A DNA stretch of 64,000 nucleotides from Archegozetes longisetosus (GCA_018873245.2 JAEMBT020000023.1:186001-250000), one strand, 5' to 3'; counted from the stretch's first letter, positions 42,531-54,692 are shown. Translations and numbers: made by a program. The notes: a model not told the origin generated them from the sequence alone.

Positions 42531-42715
42531 GTTGCACAATACAGACCCGGGTTCCAATTGAAAATTCTACAAATCTATTTTCAAAATAAAGAGTATCAAA
42601 CAAATATGAATCTGTTTGAGCCTGTCGGTTTATTCAATACAATCAGATTACAGCTTTTTATGATTATATATATCCTCAATACCAAAGTACCGGATCACGA
42701 CACACTTGCAAAAGT
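42531..42715. repeat. Flank shared with the 22.8 kb region
   Basis: The stretch with ATTGAAAATTCTACAAATCT and GAGCCTGTCGGTTTATTCAA also appears, shorter, at 22790-22865. It gives an 81-residue plus ORF (42474-42719) that spans the mobile element and is not considered a gene. Confidence 0.45.
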
Positions 42716-43267
42716 ATGAAATTTGCACCAAACAAAAATTTCTCATGTAACCTAGAAGTTGTCCAATGCTTAGCCATAAACAACAATATGAAAAGATGTG
42801 GAAATCTGACGGCAAAGTCACTACCGACTTGCTGGGTTCACAATGAACTGCTATTCAACGTTAGAGTACAAAAGTCGAAAATCAAAAATGCCGGTAACGG
42901 ACTCTTTGCATATTTGAGACGTGGCAATAAGGATACTATAGTTTTCCACAAAGGCCAACTTATTGTGCCGTACTTGGGTCAACTTATTGACAATATCGAA
43001 TTCAACTTGAGATATGGAAATAGTTTAGGAGAATATACGTTGGCCGACAGAGACAATGACAATTATATTGTTGATGCAGGATGTGTTAGAGGACTCGCCA
43101 GTTTGGCGAATGATGGTAGAAATGAATACGAGACAAATGCAGAATTGACTCGAGTGTACGACGAAAACAATAACGCCTATCCACTATTTTGGATTAGTGC
43201 ACTGAAAGACATTGGCAATGGCGATGAAATATTTGTTGACTATGGCGAGAATTATTGGAAAAACTAA
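42716..43267 (+). CDS. SET-domain protein, putative lysine methyltransferase
   Basis: The 183-residue protein has a short Cys/His knuckle at its start (CLAINNNMKRCGN...C..H) and a compact SET domain: IKNAGNGLFA (the G-x-G start), LGEYTLADRDNDNYIVDAG, LASLANDGRNEYETNAEL in place of the RxxNHxC motif, and ALKDIGNGDEIFVDYGENYW at the end, with the catalytic Tyr. Small stand-alone SET proteins in large DNA viruses methylate histones or viral proteins with S-adenosylmethionine. It has no introns and converges with the PP2C gene. Confidence 0.8.
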   Translation: MKFAPNKNFSCNLEVVQCLAINNNMKRCGNLTAKSLPTCWVHNELLFNVRVQKSKIKNAGNGLFAYLRRGNKDTIVFHKGQLIVPYLGQLIDNIEFNLRYGNSLGEYTLADRDNDNYIVDAGCVRGLASLANDGRNEYETNAELTRVYDENNNAYPLFWISALKDIGNGDEIFVDYGENYWKN

Positions 43268-43419
43268 CTCAATCTGTCTCTTGATAATTTATATTATTGT
43301 TTCTCTAACTGTAATGTTGTCCATAAATCTGAACAAAATAAAAATACCGGCAAGAAAGCTTTCAACTGCCGTTTCAGTTAATTCTAACAAGTTTAGGATC
43401 TCTTATGGGCTTGTATATT

Positions 43420-44523
43420 TTATTGGGCCGACTCCAAAAGTTCCAACAATTTACAGTCTTCCAATATTTGCTCAACGAATAGGTACTTGGAACATATTCC
43501 ACCAGGCGGTAAGTTTTCAAAACTTTTTTCCTGCAATAAAGTCAGCAATTTGTTAATCATCAACTCTGGATTTTTATAATTCTTGTCATTATAAATCCTA
43601 ATAACTTCCTCTTCAATCTGTTGATTCAAAGTTGCGTCTTTCATTCTTAACTCATAATCTACTTGTTGGTAGTCTCTCAAAACAATTAGATTTATTGTCA
43701 TATTATCCTCGCTTCCCAAGTAGGAACCCATACGAAATATCGTCTTGATAATGTCTTCAACACTGGTCTTCAATCTCAAATAGTAATCAATTAGTTGGCA
43801 AAGTAAATCATTGTCAAACACGTCAGTAACACCATCAGTAACAAGTACAATAAAGCGATCATTTTCGTGCTTATTAATTATGCTTACATCTGGTTCAGAA
43901 GAAACAAATTGTTTCCATAATGGCAAATCTGGGATCACTTTAAATCTTGTGTCGCCAAATGATCTTGAAACTGACAATGAAGAATCTCTACCCCATATTC
44001 TATTTAGACTTATAATTCCTCCAGCCTTTTTTATTCGCTCAGCCTCAATTGTATTTGAAGGTCTATGATCTAATGTGGCAAATCTTACTCCATCATCCGT
44101 ATATATGATTAATCGACTATCGCCCAAATTGGCAATATAATACTTGTTGAGAAAATGATTAATTATTACGAAACATGCCGTTGAACCGCTAGTGTTTGCC
44201 TCCAGTGTATTTTGTTCAAGAATATGTTTGTCAAGTGCCATAAATGCATGACAAATAAAACTTTGGATATCATTGTCACTTTTATCAAGTGCTATACAAT
44301 CAAATATATACTTTGGAAGTAGATTTTTTACATCATCTACCGTCTTTTGACCACCATGCCCATCAAATACTGCCAAAGTTGTACAATTGGGTTCTAAAGT
44401 GTTGTACTGACGATCTTCTTGATAATTACGCCAATTTTGCATTGATCCAGAATGAATTACCAACTTGTTCTGTTCGTCTTGAATGCTCTTATAGTTTACA
44501 CTAAATCTTGGATCATTATCCAT
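43420..44523 (-). CDS. PP2C-family (PPM) Ser/Thr protein phosphatase
   Basis: The 367-residue protein has all main PPM motifs: RNYQEDR, VFDGHGG (metal-binding Asp), SGSTACFVII, YIANLGDSRLII, LDHRPSNTIEAERIKKAGG, LSVSRSFGD, VLVTDGVTDVF (second metal Asp) and SEDNMTINLIVL. The catalytic metal residues are in place, so it is predicted to be active with Mn2+ or Mg2+. The C-terminal 90 residues are an unassigned helical extension. It has no introns. Host origin followed by viral use in controlling signalling is likely. Confidence 0.9.
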   Translation of the reverse strand: MDNDPRFSVNYKSIQDEQNKLVIHSGSMQNWRNYQEDRQYNTLEPNCTTLAVFDGHGGQKTVDDVKNLLPKYIFDCIALDKSDNDIQSFICHAFMALDKHILEQNTLEANTSGSTACFVIINHFLNKYYIANLGDSRLIIYTDDGVRFATLDHRPSNTIEAERIKKAGGIISLNRIWGRDSSLSVSRSFGDTRFKVIPDLPLWKQFVSSEPDVSIINKHENDRFIVLVTDGVTDVFDNDLLCQLIDYYLRLKTSVEDIIKTIFRMGSYLGSEDNMTINLIVLRDYQQVDYELRMKDATLNQQIEEEVIRIYNDKNYKNPELMINKLLTLLQEKSFENLPPGGICSKYLFVEQILEDCKLLELLESAQ

Positions 44524-44831
44524 TTCTACTACTTCTTTCTTTATTGGTTAAGAATTTTGCAAATGTGGAAATTTATATGTGCGGCCTGTCATTTGTTATC
44601 TGCCAACAGTATTTTATGGTGAAATCTGTCAAGAGTCATAAACGCTGTCATTTATAAAGCTAATCTCATTATTGATTATAAGTGAAGCCATTTGTTAGTC
44701 TGAAGACATTTAGAGACAGATAACTACCAACGGTTTAACACGCAATCCGGGTTTATTGGACTGAAAACTCAAATAATATGTAATTATTATTAGCAAATCT
44801 TGTTGATTGAATGAAATTTTATTTGTTACAA
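44524..44831. other. Intergenic spacer
   Basis: About 300 bases separate the phosphatase start (44523) from the end of the knottin-array gene (44832). It holds no recognised repeat or gene. Confidence 0.4.
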
Positions 44832-45350
44832 TCACAATTTTGGTATACACAATTTGAGTTGTGCCGAACAATATCCGGAACAACATTCTCTATCATTATT
44901 ACATTTTAGTCCTAGACCGATACATGATTCGCAAGTTCCAACTTTGGATCCCAGTAAAAGGGAACAAAATCCGGAACAACATCTATCCGCTTGATCCTGA
45001 CTACATGTTGCATGAATTGGAAGACAATCGACACACCGATTGTTGTTACACAACTGGCTACAGCATTCGGCATCTTTAGTACAAGCGAATGAATATGGTT
45101 TACAACAGATTTGATTCTGACAAACATTCGTCAAACAACAATCTTCACTTTTACTACATTCCAATTGATTTGACTGACAACACTGACCATTTTGACATTG
45201 TCCCGTACAACACGGTACAGTAGAATTACACTGTTGCGACGTAAAATTACAAATGGTATTACTCGTACAATCTAACCCATCCTTTGGCGAGTATTCATTT
45301 TCACAAGAAATCACTGCAAGAATCGAAACAAGTAATAACTTTTTGAACAT
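44832..45350 (-). CDS. Secreted protein with a tandem array of knottin-like Cys motifs
   Basis: A signal peptide (MFKKLLLVSILAVISCENE) is followed by about five short modules with the pattern C-x6-C-x(4-8)-CC-x3-C-x(4-8)-C, for example CTKDAECCSQLCNNNRC and CNNDRECCSGYCSAQLKLC. This is the inhibitor cystine-knot layout. Baculoviruses carry small single-domain proteins of this kind (ctl, conotoxin-like); arthropods use them as toxins, antimicrobial factors and protease inhibitors. A five-module chain of 172 residues is unusual. The TATTTATA at about 45395 on the minus strand may be its promoter. The function is unknown; secretion is the secure inference. Confidence 0.75.
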   Translation of the reverse strand: MFKKLLLVSILAVISCENEYSPKDGLDCTSNTICNFTSQQCNSTVPCCTGQCQNGQCCQSNQLECSKSEDCCLTNVCQNQICCKPYSFACTKDAECCSQLCNNNRCVDCLPIHATCSQDQADRCCSGFCSLLLGSKVGTCESCIGLGLKCNNDRECCSGYCSAQLKLCIPKL

Positions 45351-45749
45351 TGTTGTGTTTATTAATAGTGTTGTGGAGCATTAAAATAACTGTATAAATA
45401 TTCTAATGGGTCTCAGTCACAAACCAAAGTAAATTTTGTTCAGCATTAATAATATTTAGAAATGAAATAAGTGAAATTGAGTATATCAGTATTAGTTTGT
45501 TTTGGAAATATTGGTTACTAGTAATGCCCCAGAAAAGTTACTTTCGTGCAATGTTTGTATTCAAACCTCATATGTGTTTTAGCAATAGGTTTGTCTGACA
45601 AATAAACGAAATCGTAGACGTATTCAAACCATATATATATACATTCTAACATTAGGTTTTCGAGAGATTCGACACCCTATTCGGCTAATAATTTTCTGAG
45701 ATCTAATTAGTCTAAACAGTAATCAAATTTCTACAAACTGTGAGTAATA

Positions 45750-45870
45750 CAAATAAAGTTACAAAGTCATTTTTGAAAAAAAACTTTATTAGTTTGGCAA
45801 GTACGACCGGCCAGAAATTTTTTTCTAGCAAACCAACAACATCGAACTACAGCTCTATTTATACCCAATT
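45750..45870 (-). repeat. hr-like unit type B, copy 1
   Basis: The unit reads on the minus strand TATAAATAGAGCTGTAG, a hairpin-forming GCTAGAAA..TTTCTGGCCGG, then AATAAAG and a second TTTATTTG. Related copies follow through 62350. The order TATA box, hairpin, polyadenylation signal in about 110 bases resembles a tiny transcription unit. Confidence 0.55.
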
Positions 45871-46339
45871 TATCAATTAGATGATGACTAATTACTCTAA
45901 TGATTGTTGCAACAATAAAAATCTGTATTCCATTGCGTAACACTATTATCTGTATTTCCGTATTCTAAATTTAGACTGGCCTAATTATTTCAAAGATAAT
46001 TTCTATTTGGTTATTCTCAACTAAGATGTAGATTCATTGAAGTTTATAGTTTTGAAACTGTCCGAATAATTAACAACACCTTCCAGAATACTCAACCTAT
46101 TTTTAACAATGTGATCAAAAATAGATTTGATCATATTATAGGATTGGTTTTTACGTATTTGAGACAACAATTTCAAGTTACAGTTACTTTGAGTATTGAA
46201 CAAACTATTTAATGTGTTTAGGTTTGTGCAGTTTTAATGGATTATACTTTTCAATCCAAAATAAAAATCACATAGAAGGAAAACTACAAATTTTTGAAAT
46301 TCATTTATATAAGTAAAAGTAGGAAAATATATAATGTAC

Positions 46340-46680
46340 TTTGACCTTTAACCCAAAACACTCAAAAAGAAAAAATGAATAATTAATATATATAATATAT
46401 ATATAGATCGAGTACAAGTGAACGGCTAGAAATCTCTTTTCTAGAGAACAAGTGAACGGCTAGAAATATCTTTTCTAGAGAACAAGTGAACGGCTAGAAA
46501 TCTCTTTTCTAGAGAACAAGTGAACGGCTAGAAATCTCTTTTCTAGAGAACCGGCCGCGCCGATCAACACCTCTATTTATACCCATATTCCACATTATTC
46601 CTCGAGTTCTACTGATAAGGATTTGCATCCCGATTGGTCCTGTTCTTATCAGTAAAAATTCTTCCTAAAACTTTTTCGAA
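46340..46680 (-). repeat. hr-like unit type A, copy 3 (four hairpin units)
   Basis: The copy has four consecutive 34-base repeats, one with a single change, after the AT palindrome, then the GC block, TATTTATACCC, and inverted GATA sites around AAGGATTTGCATCC (octamer ATGCAAAT on the minus strand). The number of hairpin units varies from one to four between copies. Confidence 0.75.
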
Positions 46681-47619
46681 AAAAATAACCGTTATCTCGA
46701 ATACTGACCTACTTATTCGAACAATCACTAAGCAATACTCTTTTAAATCCAAATTCCAAAAAACAACTCTATCTCGAACTATGAAATTAGTTCATTCTGT
46801 TACTAAGCCATACTTTCTAAAATCCAAATTCCAAAAAACAACTCTCTCTCTCTCTCGAGTCCATAGAAATTAAATAGAAATTAATCCATTCTATTAAATC
46901 GGTCTCATTCTTGTAGTTTTTTAAAACCTATAATTTTTCCACTAGAAAATTAAGAATTTTGGAACCACTAAATTTGTCATCTCACATTGTAATGTGTTTT
47001 CACTACGGACACCAAAGTTTTTGTTTGTTTTATCATAGCATTCAATGTGATTAAATTACAGTGCAATTTCATAAAATATATGTTTATATAAAATACATTA
47101 GTGAAATTGGAATCAGTAAAACTGAGACAAAACTTTGGCAAATAAATGTCAAAACTTTCTTCAGGAATAACTTGTTCCCAACTGAACTCAGGAAAAACTA
47201 TTTACGTAAAAAGTAATGTTTTCAAACAAACATGACTGTAAAAATCATTGATGTTTTCAGAAATTTCAAGTAAACTTAGATTGTTGCAGAGCTTTAATGT
47301 TTTTGTAAAAATAAACCCTATATATATGTTATTTGATGAAACTTGATCATTGAAACATTTATTTCTTTACTGAACTGCCAGAACTCTCGTTGTATTAATA
47401 AATTGTTTACTAGGATTTTAGTAATTGGTAAGACCTTATTCAAGATTTTGGTTAGCATAAAGTGTGATTATGTATGTATGTTCCATTAATTGGTTGTATC
47501 AGTACCCAATCGTTACTCTAATGTTTGTCAGGCAAACAACCTAACCTAACTTAGTCCTTAGAACCTAACTTTGCTAACAAACGTTTGAGGTCTAAAAAGA
47601 TTAACAGCTCACAGTGAAA

Positions 47620-47745
47620 CAAATAAAGTTAGAAAATCGTTTTTGAAAAAATAAACTTTATTAATTTGACAATTACGACCGGCCAGAAATTGCTTTCTAG
47701 CAAATCGGCAACATCGAACAACAGCTCTATTTATACCCGAGTTCA
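47620..47745 (-). repeat. hr-like unit type B, copy 2
   Basis: It carries AAATAAAGTTAGAAAATCG, AAACTTTATTAATTTGACAA, the hairpin CCGGCCAGAAATTGCTTTC and CTCTATTTATACCC on the plus strand, in the same order as the other copies. Confidence 0.6.
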
Positions 47746-49574
47746 GAGGTACTTATCAGTTTACTAAATTTTCCAGAAATGTTTTGAATGACAAGATAAT
47801 GTTCATGGATGTTGAAATTATCGTCTCTGCTGTATAATTCAATGTATCTTGGATGTCGGAGATAACACAGTAAATGTCCGTTGTCACTATGCTAAAAATT
47901 ATCCAAAATATATCCTGTTTATTACAAACGAGTAAACAAGTCACTTGAATAATTGAGCCGATTGTTTTCGCAATAAGGGTCTACAAACTGTGTTGCAATT
48001 ATTCTCATCAAATTGCTTGTCTCAGTTTTGGATTTTGGGGATACGCTTGAAAGTTATTTTGTATTTGAGATTCATTTTGCGAATGAGCGCTAAAGCATTT
48101 CAACTAAACTAAAGTAGAATCCAATATGAGCATTTCTGTATGTAGGAAATGAACAAGTAATAATGGAAAAACAATAAATCAAAATAAGATTTTTGTCTGT
48201 CTAAGGTCCTTATAAGTCTTATTTGTTTCATAATTGATGACAAAGAATTTCAAACAACTTGCCTACTGGGTCGATTGACTTAGCAACAAGGATCTATATT
48301 CTAACTAGTCACATCTATGTGCGTAAATTTAATTTCCTGAAAATATTAAAAGTTTGGGTTAGTGACTACAAAGTTTCTGATCCAAGCTTTCCAATGAAAT
48401 AATTTTAAATTGAAGTGAACTCAAATTGTCATTTTTCAGTCAAATGGATAATATATATTAAACGCAGAAATTACAGAGAAATTTCTAACATTAGTTTCTA
48501 CTGGTCTCAGAAGGTAGAAACAGAAATCTCATTTCGTCAATTAGAGTTATGACTATGTTTGATGGAGACAATCTCCAAAACATTTAAGTCTAGTGGAAAC
48601 CAAAGTCTAAAATAAGTGCTTCAAAATGTGACCCATCTCACAGTAAAAAATGACAATTTGGTCTATAGACTAAAAATCTTTGATGCAAAAATTATTGGTA
48701 TTATTTTGAAATGAATGGTTCGTGAAAAGTTACTTTCGTACAAATTCTGTATGCAAATCTTTGTATTTCTATGCTTAGTAAGACTGACAAATGATCGATA
48801 TCCTTAGTCCATTCTATCAAATCGGCCTCATTCTTGTAGTTTTTTAAATCCAAATTCCAAAAAAACAACTCTATCTCGAACTATGAAATTAGATCATTCT
48901 ATCACTAAGCTATACTTTTGTAAACGTTTTTCGAAAAAAAATTCTATCTCGAACTCCATTCTATCACTAAAGTATATTTTTCCCGATACTGCCTGTGATT
49001 ACTATTTTAGAAAAATAGCTAAAGACTATGAAAAACCAATTATAAATACTAACATTGGATTGCATATTGAAAGTAATGGCAAGTAATTTCGAGACAATCT
49101 ATTGATAGTTTTTTCTTGTAGTTTTTAGAATATACAATTAATATATATAAAATTTAGAGAAGGATAAAAGATCTTTTCACAAGCATGTCAATATTCAATA
49201 AGAATTTCGTAAGAAATCCAAATAGCAAGTAGGCGAGACAAATTTGTGGTTCTCTGTAGCGCCCTAGTGTTCAACAATCAATCTGAAATACATCGCAAAA
49301 TGAATCTTATGACAGTTATTTGTAAAGTGACACAACTTTCATTCGATAATCGTTAAAATTTTGGTTTGAAAATATTTCTTACTTCAAAACACATTATAAC
49401 TCAACAATAATCAATTGTATTCTAAGATACGTACACTAACCCTGTAAAAGTACTTTTGTGCATTACGTTCTCCAAAGACTTGTATGTTTGTCTTGTTAAT
49501 CATTTACATTAACCATGAAATTACACAACTTTCATACAGCTTATAATCTTCTAGCGTACGATGGCTATCAACTG

Positions 49575-49690
49575 TAAAAATATATACACGTAACAAGTAC
49601 AAGCGAATGGTTAGAAATTTGTTTCTAGAAAACCAGCTGTACAGAACAACAGCCGTACAGAACAACAGCCCTATTTGTACTGAATGAGAT
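49575..49690 (-). repeat. Degenerate hr-like unit
   Basis: A weak copy has AACAAGTACAAGCGAATGG, TTAGAAATTTGTTTCTAGA, a doubled GTACAGAACAACAGCC and CCCTATTTGTACTG, where the TATA box is mutated. It blends features of types A and B. Confidence 0.5.
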
Positions 49691-51189
49691 TCTCTTTCCA
49701 GATGGTCGCATTTTCATCAGTAGAAGATTTGACCAAATAATTTCAAAAAAAAGTTTCAAAATGTATATGTTTTATTTACCACTAAAATTGTCATTTTTTG
49801 TTGAAATGCAATGTGTTTGAATTAGTTTTATACATTGAATATTGAAGATTGCATTTCAGGTTTATATAGGACTAAGACGTTTAGGGACAGATAACTATCC
49901 AATGAATTAACATGTAATCCTATGAATCTGAACAGATAGAGAGGTAAATTTCCAATTTCGTTTATATATTATATTATACTTTTTTCTAATATTAATAATG
50001 TATTCCACATGATCGCTTACTTCTCGAAATTGTATTATTTCATTTGCCTTAGTTTTGCCTCAGTTTGACTTGAGATTGATCCCCAAATGTGATTAAGATA
50101 TATTAATTACGATGTATGAAATGTGAGGATCTCTTTATAACTTAGTCTCAGTCTTACTCTCATTTTATTCTATGAGATATTTTGGAATCAATCTCGAGCC
50201 ACACTCTGGAAAAAATACTTTAGTACAAAACATTGTTTTCAGGCAAATTCGTATATTGTTACAATGAAGTGAACAAATTAAAAGTAGAAATGACTTACCG
50301 TGAGATGGTAATTTTTCGGTCCCTGATTAATTGATATAACCATTGTTTTAAAAAATTTATCTTAGAAACAGTTATCTCTTTCCGGAACTAAAAAAACACT
50401 TGTTTATGATGTGTTGTTATCTGCTTACATTTTGTTGTTACTAAGCTATAATATTCCCACAATAAATCCTGTTTATTACAAACGAGTAAACAAACCACTT
50501 GACTAATTGGGTCAACTATCTTTGTAATTAGTATTTTTATTGTCCATCAGAGCTGTATCGCAATTCTTCTCACTAGTGTTACGAGTTTTTACTAAAAATT
50601 TCTTGTCTCAGTTTTGAGGATGCCAATACACTCGGAATTTATGATTTTCGTTTGAGACTCAGGTACTAATTTTTCTTACAATATATTTATATTTGAAGTA
50701 CTATATGTAAAAAATGAGGATCTCAATCCCATTCTAATGTTATTCTATGTAGCTTCTTAGCCATTAATCTCAAAGAAGTCGCAAAATAAATCTTATAATG
50801 ATGAATCGTAAATTTACACAAATTTTCTTGGCCTTAGAAATTCAAGAAAAATTTTATTCGATGACTTAGCGATCCGAGATTAACAATCAAGTCCGCTTAG
50901 TCTTTTTTTGCTTTCTAAAATATGAATCCATTCGTTGGGAAAACTACCAAATTATAAAAATGTTTATATATTTAGCAAAAGCTGGAAAATATATAATAAA
51001 GTTTGGCCTCTGAGACGTATTTGAGACTACAATTTCAAGTTACAGTTAATTTGAGTATTGAACAAACTATTTAATGTGTTTGGGTTTGTGTAGTTTTAAT
51101 GGATTATACTTTTCAATCTAAAATAAAAATCACATATAAGGAAAACTACCAATTTTTGAAATTGATTTATATAAGTAAAAGTAGGAAAA

Positions 51190-51470
51190 TATATAATGTA
51201 CTTTGACCTTTAACCCCAAACATTCAAAAAGAGAAATGAATAATTAATATATATAATATATATATATAGATCGAGTACAAGTGAACGGCTAGAAATCTCT
51301 TTTCTAGAGAACAAGTGAACGGCTAGAAATCTCTTTTCTAGAGAACCGGCCGCGCCGATCAACACCTCTATTTATACCCATATTCCACATTATTCCTCCA
51401 GTTCTACTGATAAGGATTTGCATCCCGATTGGTCCTGTTCTTATCAGTAAAAATTCTTCCTAAAACTTTT
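51190..51470 (-). repeat. hr-like unit type A, copy 4 (two hairpin units)
   Basis: The copy is almost identical to copy 3 apart from two hairpin repeats instead of four. The preceding 120 bases (51050-51190) also match the flank of copy 3 (46190-46340), so the units were duplicated with their flank. Confidence 0.75.
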
Positions 51471-52289
51471 TCGAAAAAATAACCGTTATTTCGAATACTG
51501 ACCTACTTATTCCAATTTATCAAATCGGTCCCATTCCTGTAGTTTTTTAAATCCAAATTCCAAAAAAACAAGTAGTTTCTCTAGCTATTATATTAGAGAA
51601 TTGAGAAAAGAAGACCTTCGCAAACATGTAAATACTCAATAAGGATTTTTGAAAACATTAAAATTCAATGTGTTTGTATGACAGGCACTAAAATTGCTGT
51701 TAGTTTGTGTTAGTTTTGAATGTGATTTTAGTTTGAGATTGATCAAATAACGACAATCAGAGTTTGGTTCGACTTCAATAATAAGTTTGACTTTAGTATA
51801 TAATATTTATTATATTAGATAATTGTAAAAACAATACTTTTCGCAAACATGTAAATACTCAATAAGGATATATAAAATAAGATGCGTGAAAAATGTTATA
51901 ATATGGGATCTCATGTATGCGATCAATCTCAAATTTTATTCATACTAATAAATGTTAAAAGTCTCCTCAGAAATAACTTGTTTCTAATCATTCTCTGGAA
52001 AAATTACTTTCGTTCAAAATTTTTTCTTCTTAAATATTTTTCATATAATCATTAATGTTTTCTAAAATTCCAAACTTCTAAGATACCAAATCCATTCTTT
52101 GTCAAGAAATGTACCTAATATTAATTCGTTTCTCCTGCTAAGCTTTTGAAGCCTAATTGAACTATTCTAACAACAGAACAGTAGAATACTTTCTATTATT
52201 TTTTATGTTAACCTAGTCCCTAGAAGCTGAATCAATAATGTCAAACAATAGTTTTGTAGGATATGGTATAAAACACCAAGTATAGTAAA

Positions 52290-52415
52290 AACAAATAAAG
52301 TTACAAACTCGTTTTTGAAAAAATATACTTTATTAATTTGACCATTACGACCGACCAGAAATTGCTTTCTAGCAAATCGGCAACATCGATCATCAGCTCA
52401 ATTTATACCCGATTT
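52290..52415 (-). repeat. hr-like unit type B, copy 3
   Basis: The copy shows the standard order with ACGACCGACCAGAAATTGC and CTCAATTTATACCC, so one base of the TATA region differs. Confidence 0.6.
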
Positions 52416-53204
52416 TGGGCGTACTTTTCAGTTTACAAAATTTTCGTGGATGTCGGCATTATCAACTTTCCCGTATAATTGCATCGGAGATGAGACCGTA
52501 AATGTCTCTTTGTTACTATGCTAAAAGTTATCCAAAATATATCCTGTTTATTACATGCGAGTAAACAAACCACTTGTTTAATTGGGTCGATTATCTTTGC
52601 AACAAGGATCTACAAACTGTGTCGCAATTATTCTCATTGGTGCTCCAATGATTTTCAATAAATCTTGTTTCAAATAAAATAGAAAATTATGATTTCATTT
52701 GAGACTTGTTTTGCCACTTATTTGAGATTAATCATCACAATCCCAGATTTATTTGAATAATTACAATTTCGTTGTGCCAGCGTATTCCATCAACTGTGTT
52801 TTGTATTCAGACAAGTACAAGAGTGAAAATATGTCTTACAGAGTGAAATGACAATCTGATCAATAAAATAAAAGTAGTCATACTTTTTACTATATTTTGA
52901 AAAGAGTCGTTTCTAATCATACACCTGAAAAGTTACTTTTGTGAAAACTGTTTTCGAAACTTGAGCGGTGTATTTCTGTACAATTATGAAACGCAAAAAA
53001 TCCCACAAAGATTAATGTGTTTAAAACTAATAAATATCAAAACTTGATTTTGAAATGACTTGTTCCCAATCATACTCCTGAAAAGGTACTTTCGTGCAAA
53101 ACTTGATTTTCAAACCTTATGTTTTAGTGTTGTTTTCGACTAACAAATGAACGATATCGTAGATGTATTTATACTACTAAACTTTTATATTAAAGGTAGA
53201 ATTG

Positions 53205-53330
53205 AACAAATAAAGTTACAAAGTCATTTTTGAAAAAATATACTTTATTAATTTGACAAGTTCGACCGGCCAGAAATTACTTTCTAGCAAACCAGCAACA
53301 TCGAACAACAGCTCTATTTATACCTCATAT
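53205..53330 (-). repeat. hr-like unit type B, copy 4
   Basis: The unit has TTCGACCGGCCAGAAATTAC, AAACCAGCAACATCGAACAA and CTCTATTTATACC, followed by a GATA pair (ACTGATAAGG and CTTATCAATAAA). Module D precedes it at 53090-53175. Confidence 0.6.
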
Positions 53331-54417
53331 ATCCACTGATAAGGATCCACTTTCCTATTAGTCTGTTCTTATCAATAAACAATTTTTTTCTAAAACTTTC
53401 TCAAAACCAATTTCCAAAAAACAACTTTATCTCGAACTATGAAATTTGACCATTCTATCACTAAGGCATACTTTTTTGAAATCCAAATTCCAAAAAAACA
53501 AATCTATCTCGAACTTTGAGATTAGTCCATTCTATCAAAAATCGACCCCATTTATGTAGTTTTTTAAATCCAAATTCCAAAAAAACAACTCAATCACAAA
53601 TGCTGACCCATTTTTTCTCCCGGTATCATATGGTTCATTCTCATACAAGTTCCACAAAAACAACTATCTCGAATGCTGTCCTAATCAGTCCATTCTATTA
53701 ATTTAGTATACATTTCGAAATCTAATTTTCAAACGAACAACTACTTTCTAGAATTATTATATTAGAGAATTGAGTAAAGAAAATATTTCGCAAGCATGTA
53801 AATACTCAATAAGAATTTTTGAAAAAAATATGTTTTATTAACCGCTGATATCTCACATAAAAGTTCAATGTGTTTGTATGACAGGCTCTTTCGTTAGTTT
53901 AGCTTATTTGCCAATAGCTAGTTTAGGTAGTTTCGTTAGTTGCCAATAAGAAACTTATTTTTCTTATAATTTGTAAAAAATTATAACGGCCTCAGTCGCA
54001 ATCTAAAGTTATTCTATTGAATTATTTAGCAATCACTCTCAAATTGAAATTAGTAAAACTGAGGCAATAGTTTGGCAAATTATATTCAGAATTATTGCTT
54101 TACACTAATAAGTGTCAGAATTTCTAATCATTCTCTGGAAAAATTACTTTCGTATAATCATAAGTGAACTAGGATTGTCATTTTTTACCAGCAGACAATC
54201 CAACACGCCTTATTCTAAAAATATAGTTTCTCTACAAAACTCATTTTTTACCCGGAATGTTTTTATTACTAGTTTATTATACAGTATATAATAATTACAT
54301 TCGAGAATTACGTTTATGATCATATTCCTTTCAAGTTTGGATATGTAACCGAGAGTGAGAAAGATGACTGTACTTTGACATATGGTCAGTTGAGTTGGCT
54401 GAACATTTTTCATCTTT

Positions 54418-54692
54418 TTTAGAAAGTATGTTCATACTATTTTACAAAATGTAGACCATATTAACATTACGTCTATGGGATGTAGACGTGTTCACACTAT
54501 TTCTATATACAAATAAGATTATTAATATATATATATTAATATTATATATATAGTTATATTATATTATATTATAATTGTATTATATCATATATAATATATA
54601 TAATTAGAGAAATAGTGTGAACACGTCTACATCCCATAGACATAATGTTAATATGGTCTACATTTTGTAAAATAGTATGAACATTCTAAAAA
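54418..54692. mobile_element. Long foldback MITE-like element, family 1, copy 2
   Basis: The element is the same as that at 22513-22773 but reversed, with a longer AT-only loop. The arms begin AGAAAGTATGTTCATACTA and share GTAGACCATATTAACATTA with few differences, pointing to recent movement or selection against arm divergence. Confidence 0.75.

Noticed and set aside
42474..42719. Plus-strand ORF of 81 residues before the SET gene
   Set aside because: It runs through a palindromic element and a duplicated flank. Its 4-base overlap with the SET start is probably chance.
43212..43556. Plus-strand ORF of 114 residues with a hydrophobic start
   Set aside because: It overlaps the end of the SET gene and the antisense of the well-supported PP2C gene.
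46410..46560. CRISPR-like array of 34-base repeats
   Set aside because: The repeats are directly adjacent with no unique spacers, and no cas genes exist. They are hairpin repeats.
46440..46560. Heat-shock element arrays in the hairpin repeats
   Set aside because: GAA and TTC triplets occur but not in the regular five-base phase of a true element.
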